A DNA stretch of 64,000 bases from Cyclaneusma minus. Lineage: Eukaryota > Ascomycota > Leotiomycetes > Marthamycetales > Marthamycetaceae. Location: positions 372,001 through 436,000 of the forward strand of contig JAKZHN010000012.1 of the NCBI GenBank assembly GCA_037179335.1, in the 5' to 3' direction. The notes below the pieces were generated by a model, which saw only the letters and a list, made by a program, of their open reading frames with translations, searched no databases and was not told the origin of the DNA. Every line of letters starts with the position of its first letter. The stretch's first letter is position 1. A program made the translations under genes and the position numbers. Below are positions 33,021 through 46,000 of this stretch, one piece after another.

Positions 33021-35067
33021 CTATTTATCCCACTCCTTATAGCTCTTCTGCCTCTGCCTCGTATTCCACCCCAACTTCCCACTAATACTATTAACCCAAT
33101 CCTCGCTCCTCCTCCCCTGCGGCATCACATTCGCAAACGGATACCTGCTCGCACTAATCGTCACATAATCGCCCGGCCGCAATTCCACTCTTTCCCTGCC
33201 ATCGAAACTCGCCCAGCTGCTTGTTCTGGCATCGTAAGGAACGCCGATGCGGAGCACGATGGTGTCGGGAAGGATGATGGGGCGGAAGGAGAGTGTGTGT
33301 GCGCAGATGGCGGTTACGAGGATGACAGGGTTTTCGGGATGGCAGAGGGATCCGCCGGCGGCGAGGTTGTAGGCTGTGGACCCGGTGGGTGTGGCGACGC
33401 AGACGCCGTCGGCTTGCACGGAGGTGAAGTGCTCGTCGTCGCCGAAGATTTCGGTGGAGGACATTGCTGGGGTGGCTGTTAGCAGAATTTCCACTGGCAA
33501 CTGGCAATGGCGTGTAATCTCAAAGTGCGTTGTGATCCTGGTGCATAGCTAGAAAATACGAAAGGGGTAAAGTGCTTACTCGGGTTGGGACCCCTATCGA
33601 CCACGATATCGTTCAGAATCTCATACGTCCCATCCGGCCGATGCGTCCTCTCATCTTCCTTCTCCTCTCCCACCAGTTCCTCAACCAGATCCCTCTTGCC
33701 ATCAACCTCATTGCTATCACGTTCCTGTTCATCGGCCGCACCATCTTCAGTCGCGCTCTTAATGCTCCTCCGCTTCTTCTGACTCCGCATGACTGTTCCC
33801 TCAAATCGCAACCTTAAGCTAATCGTAATGCCGTCTCGAAAAGCCGTAGTCAGAGTGTTCTGATAGTCATCGAAGTCGAACTTGGTCAGGAAACCTAGAC
33901 TTCCCAGCGCAAAAGACAGTACCGGCGGTACGATTCGTTGAAACAGCCAGGACGCATAGAGTACCGTTCCATCGCCTCCGAGCGTTACCACGAAATCAAA
34001 TGTATGGGGGCGTGTTCGGCACATCTCGTTGTTCCAATATCGTAGTCTCCTGTCGGCCTTGGGTTGCGGCACTTCCAGGTCTCCATTTGCCGACTTTTCC
34101 GATTGCAGATCCTCAAGCTCCTTGAGAATACCCGCTGCGTTGAATTTCTTATTGTCCTTTAGGTTCTCTTCCACATAAACTGTGTACCTGACCTTCCTCT
34201 CCGGACTCAGAAGCCACCTCACCACCTCTCTGGTATTCTGTATTAACTCCTCATCGTGTGCTTTCGTAAGCAAAAACACCGACTTCACCTTCAGCTTCAG
34301 CCGAATACTGCCCAGCCTTTTCGACAGCTCCCTGACTCCCCAGGCCATATCACTCAGCTGCTTCTTCGTCAACAATCTCGAGTGCGTCGCATTCTTCTGA
34401 TCATCCGGCGGATGTATCGGCGTAGTCGCACCCGAGTCCTGCCCCTGACTCCTTTCATTTACCCTCATCTGCCAGCTCTTCTCGTCCTCCTGCCCAGAAG
34501 TAGATCCGCCATCTTCTTCCCCATTCTCTGAAGGCGCCCTTGATGTTGAGCCTTTTCTGTTCTTACTCTGGTTCATCGCCCAGCTCATGCTTTTCTTCAG
34601 CTCGCCACCACCACCATCTTTTCTCTCCACAAAACGGTCGCCGTGAGAGTGGATATCCTCGTCCGCCACGGACGCTCTCTTCAACGAATCGCTAATCTCG
34701 TCTAGTCCGTCTGTCTTCCCGCATTTGGCGCGCTGTGCCTCGAGCAGGCTGTGTACGAAACAGGCTGTGTCTTTGCGGCGTTGGGCAAGGTGGTGCGGCG
34801 GATCGGTGGGTACGAGGGAGGATTTGCGGCGGTGGCTGTTCTCGGGGTCGAAGACTACTTCGAGAGCATGTTGGTATTCTTCGTCGGATGCGCTAGAGTG
34901 GCCATGCTGTGGAATCATTAGATATCAGCCTATGTCTTGGAAGCGCCCGGAACATCGGGTCCCTCGAGCTTGAGACTTCCACTCACATCTTCACTAGCAT
35001 CTCTATCTTCATTGCGCTTCTTCTCTCCATCCGGAACGACCGCCTGTGGGGTTTTGGAGCCCGCCAT
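33021..35067 (-). CDS. ATP-NAD kinase (Utr1/Pos5 family), three exons
   Basis: Exons 35067-34987, 34906-33580 and 33466-33021; introns of 80 and 113 nt, donors GTGAGT and GTAAGC, the second with branch CTAAC. The product is 617 residues. Exon 1 (MAGSKTPQAVVPDGEKK) is needed because the next ATG candidate lies in intron 1. After a disordered N-terminal third, the catalytic domain shows FDFVVTLGGDGTVLYASW, with GGDGT at about residue 336, then LGSLGFLTKFDF, LNDIVVDRGPNP, and across intron 2 SVQADGVCVATPTGSTAY, then ENPVILVTAICAHTLSFRPI. These are the diacylglycerol-kinase-like fold motifs of NAD kinases. The enzyme makes NADP from NAD and ATP. No clear mitochondrial presequence is seen, so a cytosolic Utr1-like role is more likely than Pos5. 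Lys/Glu-rich insertions inside the domain lengthen it relative to yeast. Confidence 0.93.
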
Positions 35068-38000
35068 TGCTTGCGCTGGCTGTCTTCAATGTGAATGGCT
35101 TCGCGGGGATTGGGAGATGCGCAAGGATTGGAGTCAAGCGGATCGAGGTTCGTTACTGCTCTCCGATCACAATGAAGAAGGCGACAATGAGTTGCACTGG
35201 TGTGCGACGTGGTTATCGCAAGAATGCGATTGTTTACAACGTGCTCCAAAGTTTGACTCCATGACGTCGCCGGCTTTCGAGCAAACATGTACATGTAAGC
35301 GAGCAAGTCAACGACGAATCAAGCGGCCACGAGGAGACCACTGCAATCAATTCTTGCTTGCTACATAATATGAGGCTATTCCCACCTCACTCGCTACTAT
35401 GTAATAGTTCAGAAGTCCTTTGACTCTGACAGCGAGCAGAAATCCCCAGGTCGAGGTCTTCATGATCTCGACCTGAGCTGCCCCTCGGCTTATCGATAAA
35501 GCTCTAAGAATACCCTCAGATGACGAGTTTCAAGTTGAGTGGAATGAATTCGAACATGAAATCCAAAATTGCCCGGGCACAGCTAGATCCATCAAACTTG
35601 ATATCCTGGTGTGGGAGTTGAGATTCGGGGAGCGGAGATGATGTCCGTCCCTTGGTCCTATATCACTTGAAGCAGGACAACCCCCTTTTGGCGTCCCCTC
35701 AAATCCGAAATTTGGTAAGGTAAGAGCCCATCTTCCTCGACTCCATCTTGAAATCGAGCCCAATCTTCCTATCTCAGTATACTTGTTCCTTGAAGTTGCT
35801 CCATATGGATCCGGCGCCGCTCGCTGCAAGCCCCTGACTTGGATTCATCCGTGGTGGATTCTCGTGTGAACAGACTGCCGAGGTCGTCGAAATTCGCAGT
35901 CGCTTCCAGCCACCTGCTTGGTCCCAAATATTGGAAAAGTCCAAGTACATATCCGACTTGCAGATGGGCGATGATCCGGCCCCCAGGTTGTCCAGATCTC
36001 CAACTCGCAAGAAGGATGGAGAAATCGCATCTCGGCATCATGTGATGGTCTCCTGGCATGTGAGTTCGATGAATCTGATCTCTTCTCACCTCCTCGACCC
36101 CTGCTTCAAGCATCCAGGCGTCGCCGAGGCGGTGCGGTAACAGGCAGCCTTCACACCAACACGGCAGCTCTCCTGCATCGTGCCATTTGTCAACGCCTTC
36201 CAACGCCTCCTCGGGACAGTCACTCTTGGTGGCGTTGATGCCACGCCACGGCACCCGAGCAAGCAAGCTGCTGCAGTGAGAGAGTTAGCGCTGCCCTGCA
36301 CCTCCTTGCAAAGAAGGTTACCGGCCATCATGTCTAAGGCGGGAAGGCCCAGGAGGGAATAAGAAACCCACCATACCCCCATCACCGACCAGTGCCCGCA
36401 CTCATGACGTCTCCTGCAACGCCTCGACCCCTTGCAACACGCAGTCCACAAGTCCACGACATCCGTCCACGACATCAAGCAACTCGTAAACCAAGGTTAC
36501 TTCGCAAAGGAGGATGGCACACAAGCACCGCCCTGTCTCCACGCTTCCCGTCGTCAAAAGGTTCGAAACAGGCTCACAGCGCTCCTCACCAGCCTGACTC
36601 GGCATGAGATGCGGATGGTTGGTGCGTTTTGAGTGGAACGGATGGAGCGATGATGCTTCAACCACTCTCACATAAGTTTCGAAAGTGGTCCCCGCCTCTC
36701 CGCCTAGAAGCTACGTCCGTCGACCGTCTGGAAGGCAAAATGGCTTAAGAGCCCGACCGTTATGAGGATCCCTCCCCTTTGCAACTCTAGCCGCATACCA
36801 CCTTCCCGTGTTTCGTTGGATGCTTATTCGTTTGACGCCGCGTAAAGGCATCACAACGGCCATGGCCCTCAGTTTATCCTGAAAGGCTGAAGGTTTTCGT
36901 AGGGTAATGACTGCCGCGTCCACAGCGACGGTAACAGGGTGGTATCGCTACTTTGTCGTATACTCCAGGTTCCAGCATCAAAGCCACAAGGCGTTGGGGG
37001 AGCCGGGACAGGGCAGCATCTGCAGCGAAAAGTATCGCCATGAATAGCCAAACGTCCGTATCCCATCGAACTCTCGCAGCTTAACCTTTCTCAAACCGCC
37101 AAGGGACAGGCAAAAGGTTTAAAGGGCTGAGTCACAGGAATAGGGTTGAACATCACTCACCTGGTGTCTCCACGCTAGAAATCTGGCCTTCCGTAACCCG
37201 CAACTCCCTATGTGCTGATCCCTCATCCACTCCATCGTCAAGCTCCATCGTTATAATCTCCAAACCACCATCCCCCGTAGTCTCCGCAAGCTGCATCACC
37301 AAGCTGGAATTCGGCCCCGCGAACAGAAAATCCGCACTGGCCCGCCCATATCATGCAGCCCATCTGAATAATCGACCGCCGATCAGACGCTGTCACGCAT
37401 ACTCCATCATGCGTATAATGTTCGAGGATAAATTGCCATGTTTGCGAGCTCGGGACCTCAAAAAGCTTCGTGTACAAGCCAGGATTCGGCTTCCACATGC
37501 GTGTTGTCGTAAAACCCAAGATCTTGCAGAAATACACCGTTCGGAGTTCCAGGCTTCCACCGTTGTCCCTTGCAACATGCAAACTCCGTAGCGGTGCTAT
37601 CGAAGGATCATCGCCGACGCCGTGACTTGCGGTCAAATATCCGATCATGAGCAGCGCATGTATGTGGCTCGGCATAAATCAGCAGCGTGCCAATATGCAG
37701 TTCATCTAAAAGATGGGGTTGTCACTTTCGAGGAGTACTATGGACCGTGGATGCGCCGACATAACGAGGAGATTAAGAACATCGTGCATCTTTGGCACAC
37801 CAGCCAATGTTCAAGGGTGGTGAGAGGGTTTGGCGAGGGGTACGCTATCCGTTTTTGACTTTTCAGACTTCCGAGACAAGGCTGTGATATGTTGGTCCGG
37901 CAAGTCACATCTCATTTCTCCAGTCGGCTCGTGGTTGACACTGGTTGAGAAAGCGACGGCGCCCAGGGCGGGCGCGTACCCCTCAATCGTCATCGTCCGA

Positions 38001-39256
38001 GCCCCTCGACCGCTGTTCCCCAGGTCCCGCAGCCACAAGTCAAGTTCGTTCCCGTGCTTGAACAAACGCCGGAATCCCTCGTTGCCTGCATGGGGAGCAC
38101 GTAGCCGGTGTGGGTGTGGCTGGACGGCCGAGTCTAGATTCCTGATCTGATACAAACCCGATCGACCCAGCCACCCAGGTAGCGCCGACGATTGCAGATG
38201 CCTTTCCGCGCTTTTGGTCTTTCGAGGGATGTCACTACGTCGAAGCCGGCCGGTATGCAAGGTGATGATGGTCCAATTGTCGATATTCCCACCAAGGATG
38301 GACATCTGAGCCACACTGCCTGCCGGCCATGGGCAAATGAGAATACCCAAATAAGCCTCACGCCGGACTTCCAACGGTATTCTCCTCGCTACCACTCTTT
38401 GCCGTCCTTAAGTAAGGCTTGGCGGTATGTGTCCATGGATTTGCTGATATCGATGCGCCTTTCATATTCGATCCAAAAACAGCATAGCCCAACCCCAGAC
38501 CCCAGCCCGGGTTTAGCTCCGCGGCCCATCATGTGTGACATGACCGCTTGTCCTTGATGCAACATCGGAAGCCTGCCTCGCCCGCTTCGCAGCCCTGTGT
38601 CCGGAGAATATATACTAGCGGAGCATCCGCTTGCCGTGGTCCATAAGCCCTGAAAGGTAGACTGGTAGTGGCTGGCAAGCTTCCCTTCTCGCATGCGCTA
38701 CGTGAAGCCTTGAAGGAGAGCCTGCCTGCCTTTCTTGTCTTGGTTTGCGAATGCTTGATGCGGCGATGCGCTGTCATGTGTGAGAGGAGGGGGCTTAGGC
38801 GCAGACGACGCGTGGGGTGCGTGAGCTGAGAACGAGCTGTTTCAAGCATTTCAGGCTGCGAGGCCGGTTCGGATCCAAGGCGTTATGCGTGCTCGGGGAG
38901 AATCTTGTTCGGAGGAGAGCTGCAATCTGCAAGTGGTTGCAGCAAAGGTTCCGGGTTTAAGGAAACGTGCTCACTTAACTTTGATCCTTGGTTCGTTGAC
39001 ATACTCACAGTTATGTGGTAAGAATTTCAAGTAATCTGAACTGCCCCGAAGTAATAAGACAATTCAAATTACTTGATTTCGCTCGGATGTGTTGGAAGCC
39101 ATTCAACCGCATAAGCCGTCAGCCGGTGCAGAATAGGGTTGAGTGGGAAATCAACGGCTTTCGCTGAACTCTCTGTCTCTTTTGTGTGTGTCAAATTGAC
39201 TGAAACCCACTATCCCAGCTCACCTTCAAACCATCGATATCCGCTGCGTCTGCAGC
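35068..39256. other. Gene-poor interval with a possible relic
   Basis: Four kilobases without a gene I can support apart from the possible relic entered separately (37.2-38.4 kb). The open frames here are short and usually lack ATG starts. Base composition is near even, with no obvious tandem repeats. Confidence 0.4.
37238..38395 (-). pseudogene. Possible relic (or poorly resolved gene) resembling fungal F-box-like/2EXR hypotheticals
   Basis: Two minus-strand frames lie next to each other. The upstream one (38395-37811) has no ATG at its start; it begins ARRIPLEVRREAYLGIL, which resembles the LPLEVRxxIY opening of fungal 2EXR/F-box-like hypothetical proteins. It later reads NELDLWLRDLGNSGR and MTIEGYAPALGAVAF. 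The downstream one (37675-37238, ATG start) has WKPNPGLYTKLFEV and WQFILEHYTHDGVCV. They could be parts of one decayed gene, or of a living gene with introns I cannot place. The function of such proteins is not known. The family link is a weak motif impression. Confidence 0.25.
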
Positions 39257-39258
39257 TA

Positions 39259-39461
39259 CAGTTATGCGACAAAAGTCTGAACCCCCCTTCAAATGATTGG
39301 AAATATCCCCAGTGCTTGAGAATATTCGCAAATATTAAAAATATTCTCGAAGATTGAGAATATCCCCAAAACTGAGAATATCCTCTCAAAGATTGAGAAC
39401 ACTCTTGAAGAACAAGACGTTGCATTCAGGGAAGGGGGTTCAGACTTTTGTCGTCCCACTG
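39259..39461. mobile_element. Tc1/mariner-like MITE, copy 3 (203 bp)
   Basis: Right terminus read inwards CAGTGGGACGACAAAAGTCT followed by GAACCCCCTT; left terminus CAGTTATGCGACAAAAGTCT followed by GAACCCCCCTT. TA flanks both ends (39257-39258 and 39462-39463). The interior carries several GAGAATATCC / AAATATTC steps of the same style as copies 1 and 2. No open frame. Confidence 0.87.
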
Positions 39462-39463
39462 TA

Positions 39464-42257
39464 TGATTAGAACATAGCTGTTATGGACTCGTGGCAAAGT
39501 GCACCATCCCCATGCCAAACCCACCGAGTCGTGTAATCGCGCACAAGCTTTTCAAACATTGCCATCACAGGATCGAGGACATCATACCGCAAACTCAAAC
39601 GACGAATCTCCAAACTCAAAGCTCAAAGCTTAAGCGCAAAAGCCACATGTGCACCACTGACTACTGGGCCTGAAACCCTGTCCGTGGCTGCAGAACTTCG
39701 GGTGTTTCAAAGCTTTGAAGCCTTGAGCATTCGAGCTTGTTCCATATGCCTTGGACCACACACGAGACGACTGGATCTGATAACACCACAAGTGGGACTG
39801 GGCGTTGAGATTCCAGCATTCTTCCGGGCAGAAACTCAATCGGACCTCGACCACGATATCGGAGGCCCTGGGCTAGAGAGCATATCGATCTCGGATCTGG
39901 AATTGCAAAGCTTGACGCTTCGGTGTTGATCCCGAGTTTCTGGAGTTTGGCTTAGCATCTCTTCCGCTCCACTCTTGCGTACACCCGTGAGACCGTCGAC
40001 GGATCCATGGCAATCAACGGACAGCGAATATCGAGAACGGCAAAAACTGACACCCTTTGCTTTTAGATCCGGAGCGGACAACGAGATCGCCACCTGCCGG
40101 ATATCCCACTCTCGGCTGAGATAGGACTTGCGAATATGCAGAGCATAAAACCCGGCCGCCCATCAGAATGTGGTGATACCTTCAAAAATCGATGCCGAAC
40201 CTCCTGGTCAAGGCAGGATTACCCTTGTCAAGCCGCGTAGCACAAACTTTCTTCTGTACAGTCGTACATTACATCTCAGTCAGGCTGTCTGAATCCAAAT
40301 CCAATTCCAAACAGCCGCCGCAAAAGCGGGCACGGCATCTTCAAGCCGATGCATTGAACCCTCGGCTCGAAGTCCGCGGATATCAATATCAGCTCATGAG
40401 GCACTCAACCATTCAAAGCCGAAATTGACAGCTCGATTTGCTTTTGATTTCTTATTTGAAAAGCTCCTGCAGCAGCCGGTGGAGGATGCGAATCGAGAGA
40501 CAACGGCCACTTGCAGAACTTGCAGGTCTACCACGCATGTACCTGCGATACTGTATGTTGTCTCCCGCCGTGATATGGCGTACAGGGTCCACGAAGAGGC
40601 TGCATACGAGGTCTCTTGCTTGCAGTTGGCCAGTTGCAGGTCGGTTAGCAGAGGCTGGGTTGGATGTGATGATGTGCTTAGCCACACTGAAGTGACAGTC
40701 GAGGCTGAACCAACACCGGATATCCGGTGTTGGCTGTCATGAAACTGGATATGACACCGGCTTTTGACATTTTGTGCTCGTGACATCTGTATGACATTTC
40801 CGTCTGGTGTCATATTCGGACAAATATGCCTAAATTGCAAGACAGCATGTCTAACCCACCGCAGAATCACGTCCGTAGCAAACGCCAAAACGGATCTTCC
40901 TCGACTCAGCCTGCAGCCCCGGGCTGGAGCACATCGTGATCTGCTGACTTCCAAAACCTTCATGAGTCCATGACAGCCCGTATCCACTCGTGAGTTGGCA
41001 GTTGAAAAATTTGCTAGTCGCGAGAAAATCAATTTTGCGGTGAAGAGTTTTGAGCAAAAATCGTCCCCGCTCATTCGAAATTCAAGATTCAAGCAGGATG
41101 ACTGTCTTTTTTAGCTTCGGGTGCTTGATCTTGATCTTCGACGGAGCATGTTGCCAAGACGGGTATCAGGGACAGGGGTCATTTATTCATCTCCCCGGCC
41201 GGCCAGACCTCAACGCTGGCCTCCTGCTTTGGGCCAGTACATGTAAGAATCTCGATTTTCGAGCAACTTCGATAGAAGCCTAGGCAGCTATATTCACGTA
41301 ATAGTGACGATAATAGTGGAGTTGGTGGATTCGTCCATGCTGCCATGCGAGAATATCAGCCACACTCACCCAATAATCTCCGGTCCAGACCTTCCTTTCG
41401 AACAAGGCAAAGCTAAAGAATTTGTAAAAGAACACGAGTCGAAAACATGGATCCAAGGCGCCGCAAGTTCCGAGTTTCGACAAGCCTTGAGATTCAAGCC
41501 CGTCACTTTTTACCTCTCGAGTCATTTCCTTCGTAACGGCCTCCAGGTGGGAAGCTCCGAGTCCGCCGCAGACACTCGCAGGCGCAGTCCGAGCAAAGGC
41601 CAAGCTCGAAAGACGCATAATTGGCTTCGAGGAGAGTGGAGGATTATCAAAGCACGGCGAAAATAGCGGGTACGCTTTTTAGCGCCCACCACCTCCATGT
41701 GCTTGGGAGCTTTTTAGGTTGTGACCCTCCCTGCCAAACCTACCCCGAACAGGGGCCAGGGGTTCTTCTGAAGGCATCAGGGATCTGGATGTGAACCGTG
41801 TGGCGGTGGGGATGCTGGGGAATGCGTGACTGCATCGCTGCCCCTGCCCCAAAACAGCAAAGCAGAAAATCGCGCTGATCTCCACTCGAGCACTTCCGAT
41901 CTTGTTGCCGATTTGGAGTTGGCGTGCCGCGTGCCTGTCATAACACGCCAATTAATTCATGATTTCAGATTTTTGCATCATCTGGCCGGCTGTGGGTCTG
42001 ATTTGTGTTGGCGCTGGGGCGAAGGCAGGCATATGACGCAGAAGCTTGATGCTTGACGGTTTGCCCGTGGGGTCATGGGGAAGCGAAATTGAAGGAAATC
42101 TTGAAAAAAGCATGGAGGCTCCGGAGAGAGTCCGGAGGTTGGAGAGGCTAGGTATCTTGGCGTCATGACCCTTTTTGAACACCACACGTCGATGAACCCT
42201 TTGCACCACCAGCTTCGGCTTATCGTGACCAGTCACCAGATTGCTCCCTGGCTACCT
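39464..42257. other. Gene-free interval left of the HAD hydrolase
   Basis: I see no supported gene. The longest frame (minus 41092-40394) overlaps frames of similar length on the other strand and shows no domain. No repeats were noticed. Confidence 0.4.
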
Positions 42258-43061
42258 TCATTCAGAAAAACAGTCCTGCAGTTCCCTCAACGAGCTGATT
42301 CGAGGAGGTGAGGTATTCAACGAGACACCATTCTTGTCATCAAAGTGAATGGAAAATATACCCACTGATATCGCAGGTTCCATATCTCGCTGCTCGCTGT
42401 CACCCACGTATGCCATGTCCTCTGGCGAAATCTCCAAATGTCTCAGGACCTTGGAGAACAAACCATCGGTCTTCCTCACTTGGAAATGATTAGTAGTAGC
42501 CAGGAAATCGACATAAGCGCCTATCCCGAGACTCTGGATAGTCCGCTCCTGAGCGTCTTGGGGGCCTTCCGTGATGATGACAGTCTTCTTGCCCATGCTC
42601 CTGAGAGATGACAGCAAGTCCAAAGCCCCAGGCTTCAGCTCAAGTGATGCCGTGAGAGTAGCCTCATACATCTCGAGGAGGTCATTCATGAAGTCATCGT
42701 CGTTGGGCACCGAGAAATGGGCCAGAACTGAGGCGAATCTTTCTCTTCGATATTGAAAAGATGTCTTCCCGTCTGAAAAAGCACCTGCAGTCTTGATCTT
42801 GAGTACTTCAGAGTACCTTTCCTTCAAGGCAGACATGGAAATGCCATGCCTTTCAGAGATCGCCTCGAGGGTTTTGTGGATGGCTTTCCCAGAGCTGCGG
42901 CGAAATTCGTGTAAGGTGTCGTCGAGGTCGAAGCCTATCCAGGTTTTTGCTGCCAAAGTAGCCCGCAGCCGCAAGGCACCGTACTTCCCTGAGTTTGAGA
43001 GCAGCTCGTCCTCGATATTGTCTGATGGTGATGCATGTGGCGACTTGGGGATGTTCTCCAT
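42258..43061 (-). CDS. HAD-superfamily hydrolase (phosphatase-like), single exon
   Basis: Frame of 267 residues from the ATG at 43061-43059 to TGA. HAD motif I is WIGFDLDDTLHEF (nucleophile Asp45, general acid Asp47). Motif II is the Ser/Thr-type TVIITEGPQD. A Lys-containing motif III region includes TNHFQVRKTDG, and motif IV is YVGDSEQRDMEPA with the paired acidic residues. A helical cap between motifs I and II fits subfamily IA. Such enzymes hydrolyse small phosphomonoesters; the substrate cannot be told. There is no signal peptide. The gene is intact and isolated in a gene-poor region. Confidence 0.85.
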   Translation of the reverse strand: MENIPKSPHASPSDNIEDELLSNSGKYGALRLRATLAAKTWIGFDLDDTLHEFRRSSGKAIHKTLEAISERHGISMSALKERYSEVLKIKTAGAFSDGKTSFQYRRERFASVLAHFSVPNDDDFMNDLLEMYEATLTASLELKPGALDLLSSLRSMGKKTVIITEGPQDAQERTIQSLGIGAYVDFLATTNHFQVRKTDGLFSKVLRHLEISPEDMAYVGDSEQRDMEPAISVGIFSIHFDDKNGVSLNTSPPRISSLRELQDCFSE

Positions 43062-46000
43062 GGCGAAGCACTCGGTTCAAATTGAGTAGTACGGCCCTAA
43101 ATTGCTTGGGGTGAGTGTGTTCCCAATTTGGCTGCAGACTGCTTCGATGAGGAAGCTGTTTGGAGGTAAATCGATCAAATCTGCGAATATTATTTATAGG
43201 GCTGCATACTCTAATTGTGGGTCTGAGCTGCGATTCAGATTAAGCGAGAAGCTAAGAAAGCGGGGGAGGGCGGCTTTTGACATGCGAAAATGTGCGTCCA
43301 TGATGCACATCATTCATCTCCGGCACAATCCCATCTCCACAAACAGATCCCTCCAGAACCGGTGATAGCGTCGAGTTCTGACCGCTTCATTCGAAACCTC
43401 CTTTCGGTGCCACTATTCGGAGGTGTTGGGTTTGCGCTCCTCTTTAGTCTTGACGATCGACACTTGTTGGTTCCCGAGTGGCGTCACAGTCATCAGCGTC
43501 AAGAGAAAGACTACTGTTATCCGGGCGGCCAACTGCAGAATCATCATGTGGAGGTGATACGACGTGATGGATCAGATTCTTTGAACCCTTGGCGGATCAG
43601 GGACGCAGAAATTCGTTACTCATTTGGATGGCCCAAGCATATCTAATTCTTGGAGCCTGGACTCAAGCGGGGCCAGCGGTTGTGCGTTGTCGTGGAGTCG
43701 TGGGTCCGCGCCTTTTTACGCAAAATTGAAAAGAGTCGAACATCTCCCAGGCCGAAATCGTGACTCCGCGAACGGGTGGTTGTATGCAAGTGCAACGCCC
43801 TTGTGGAAGTATGACATGACCCCCCAACTGTGCCACAATGCAACGTGCGTGGGATCCTTGTCCTTCGTAGATATCTTCCGCAGATTATTATTGAAGTCAC
43901 TTGGGTATCGCATCCAGCCCTGTCGATTGCTTTGTGACTTGATGCCGTGTGTCTGAGGATTCAGGTTGACAGGAAGACCGTTTTCAACAGAGTAAACCCC
44001 GATCTCGAACATGCCCAAAGCCAGCTGAAGCAGATGATCGTCGGTTTGCCCGTGGGCGCGGGGTTCATGCTTGCCACAGACGTCGCTCGTCGTTTGACAT
44101 CACAGCTTGCTTTTTGCAAAGCCCGACGGGTTGCGAAGCACGGCACGAGTCAAGCTGGAGCGGAGGAAATTCTTGAAATCAAGGGAAAGGTTTCGGCAGT
44201 CTGGCACTGACGCGCGCCAAACTTTTGGGGCTCGAATCAAGTTATGGTGCCCAACGGTTCATATCGAAATGATAGGCTAAAGAATAGTCTCCAGTGTTCC
44301 ATATGCGTTCTGAAGCCCCCCTCTGGAGGTGGGCCCCTTTGCGGCCAAAAGCAGCTTGGCCGGTTGGCCCCGCAATCGAAGGGGAACACAAGGTTGGTCG
44401 CACGGTGATCGTCGCCCGGTCGCCGGTCGGTACCGCAGAATGGATAGGGTACAAATAATGTGTCAATCCTGAATCCCTGCTGGCATAATAATAGTGGGCG
44501 GCTGAAATGTGTATGTCGTGATGCAACCGTGCGATTGGACCGTCTGATAGATGAGGAGTGACCGGCTCGGGGGACAGCTGATTAGATGGTCGATCAAACC
44601 GTCAAGGCGGCATCACCGTTGGGGGCGAGCATCTCACGAGATGCCGTGCTCGGAACCATTTTATTGGTTTTAGCCGGGGTAGCCAGCTGCCGCTCTTGCA
44701 TAAAGAGGGTTTTGACGAAGCCGTCGAAGAAGAAAAGAGGGCAAGGAATGCACAAGTCTAAATTCGATGTCAGGTCCCCGGGTTTGTCTCAGACATCAAA
44801 ACCACGGGTCCACGGGCACTTGCCGATGTCGAACAGTAGCACTGCGCCGTCCGTGGAAATTGATGAAGCAAGGAAATCTTTGCCACTTTTCAAACGGAGC
44901 CGTGGTAAGAATGAGAGATCACCACCAATAATCCTTTAGGCAAAGGATAATAATAAGTCGAGTCAGCGACGCCGAGCGGTTGTTGAGGCGTAATCAAGTC
45001 GATCCTGTTTAAATGTGGAGTAGCCCAAACGATGAATAAAACCGGATCTTCAAGACTCACCAGTGGACTTGGCAGAATAAATTATTTGGAGTCTGGATCC
45101 GCAACAATAATACAGCACTCCCATATCTCGTATTACCATTCGTATACGAGTAGTAACGACATGAGATGTCGATATTGCTGAGTTGCGGTCTTTGTTAAGC
45201 AAAGGGGCTGATGCTTGCAACAAGGATCCGATGGTTGCCGATGATGCCAGCTCACTGCCGTGCTTTGGGCAACTCTAATGCGGCGCTGAAACCGCGATAC
45301 AAAGTTGAAATTTAGTGCACCTCGTTAGGAAGGCCGCAGCTCGTACTATTAGATGATGGCCGTATGGCTTGCCCGGTCTCAGGACACTGGATACTTCCGT
45401 GCGGTGGAGGTTCAAGCCTTCGAGCCAGGGCGTTTGTGAATCGCGATTCAGCGTGCAGTGGTGACACGAGAAACCTGACTGACTTTCAAACATCCTTTCC
45501 CTTTCCTACATGTATTCCTGTCACTACTTTGGAGCCGTGGTGCGTGCCAGTCTGGTCCCAAGATCCGGTGAAACGCATACGTGTCGTAACTGTTAAGGCT
45601 TAGCAACCCCAACCTCAATACCCCAGCCGAGCTCCGAGCTCTCCATTATGCGCCTCGTTTAAACAAACGGAGTCGCAAGAATAGCGGCTCGTCATATCCT
45701 TGGATGGTGGTCGCCGAGAACGCGGTCAATACAAATTTCCCGGCGCCTGGACTTGGTCTCAACCGTCTCATCGCTTCGGAATTTTAGCCTTGCCTCATCA
45801 CGGCTGATGTGGAGTGTTGATGGGGGCTGAGCCAAAGAGGCATCTCGACGTAAAATGAGTTCGGTGACATGCGCACTGCTGATACAACACCATGGTCAGA
45901 AAGCAGTAGGATGCATCGGCTTGTGTGGATAGATGATGGCTCGGATGCATATCTTATGACCAGCCACCATTAGTATTGCTTCTGCCGGTCTTTGTCCTTG

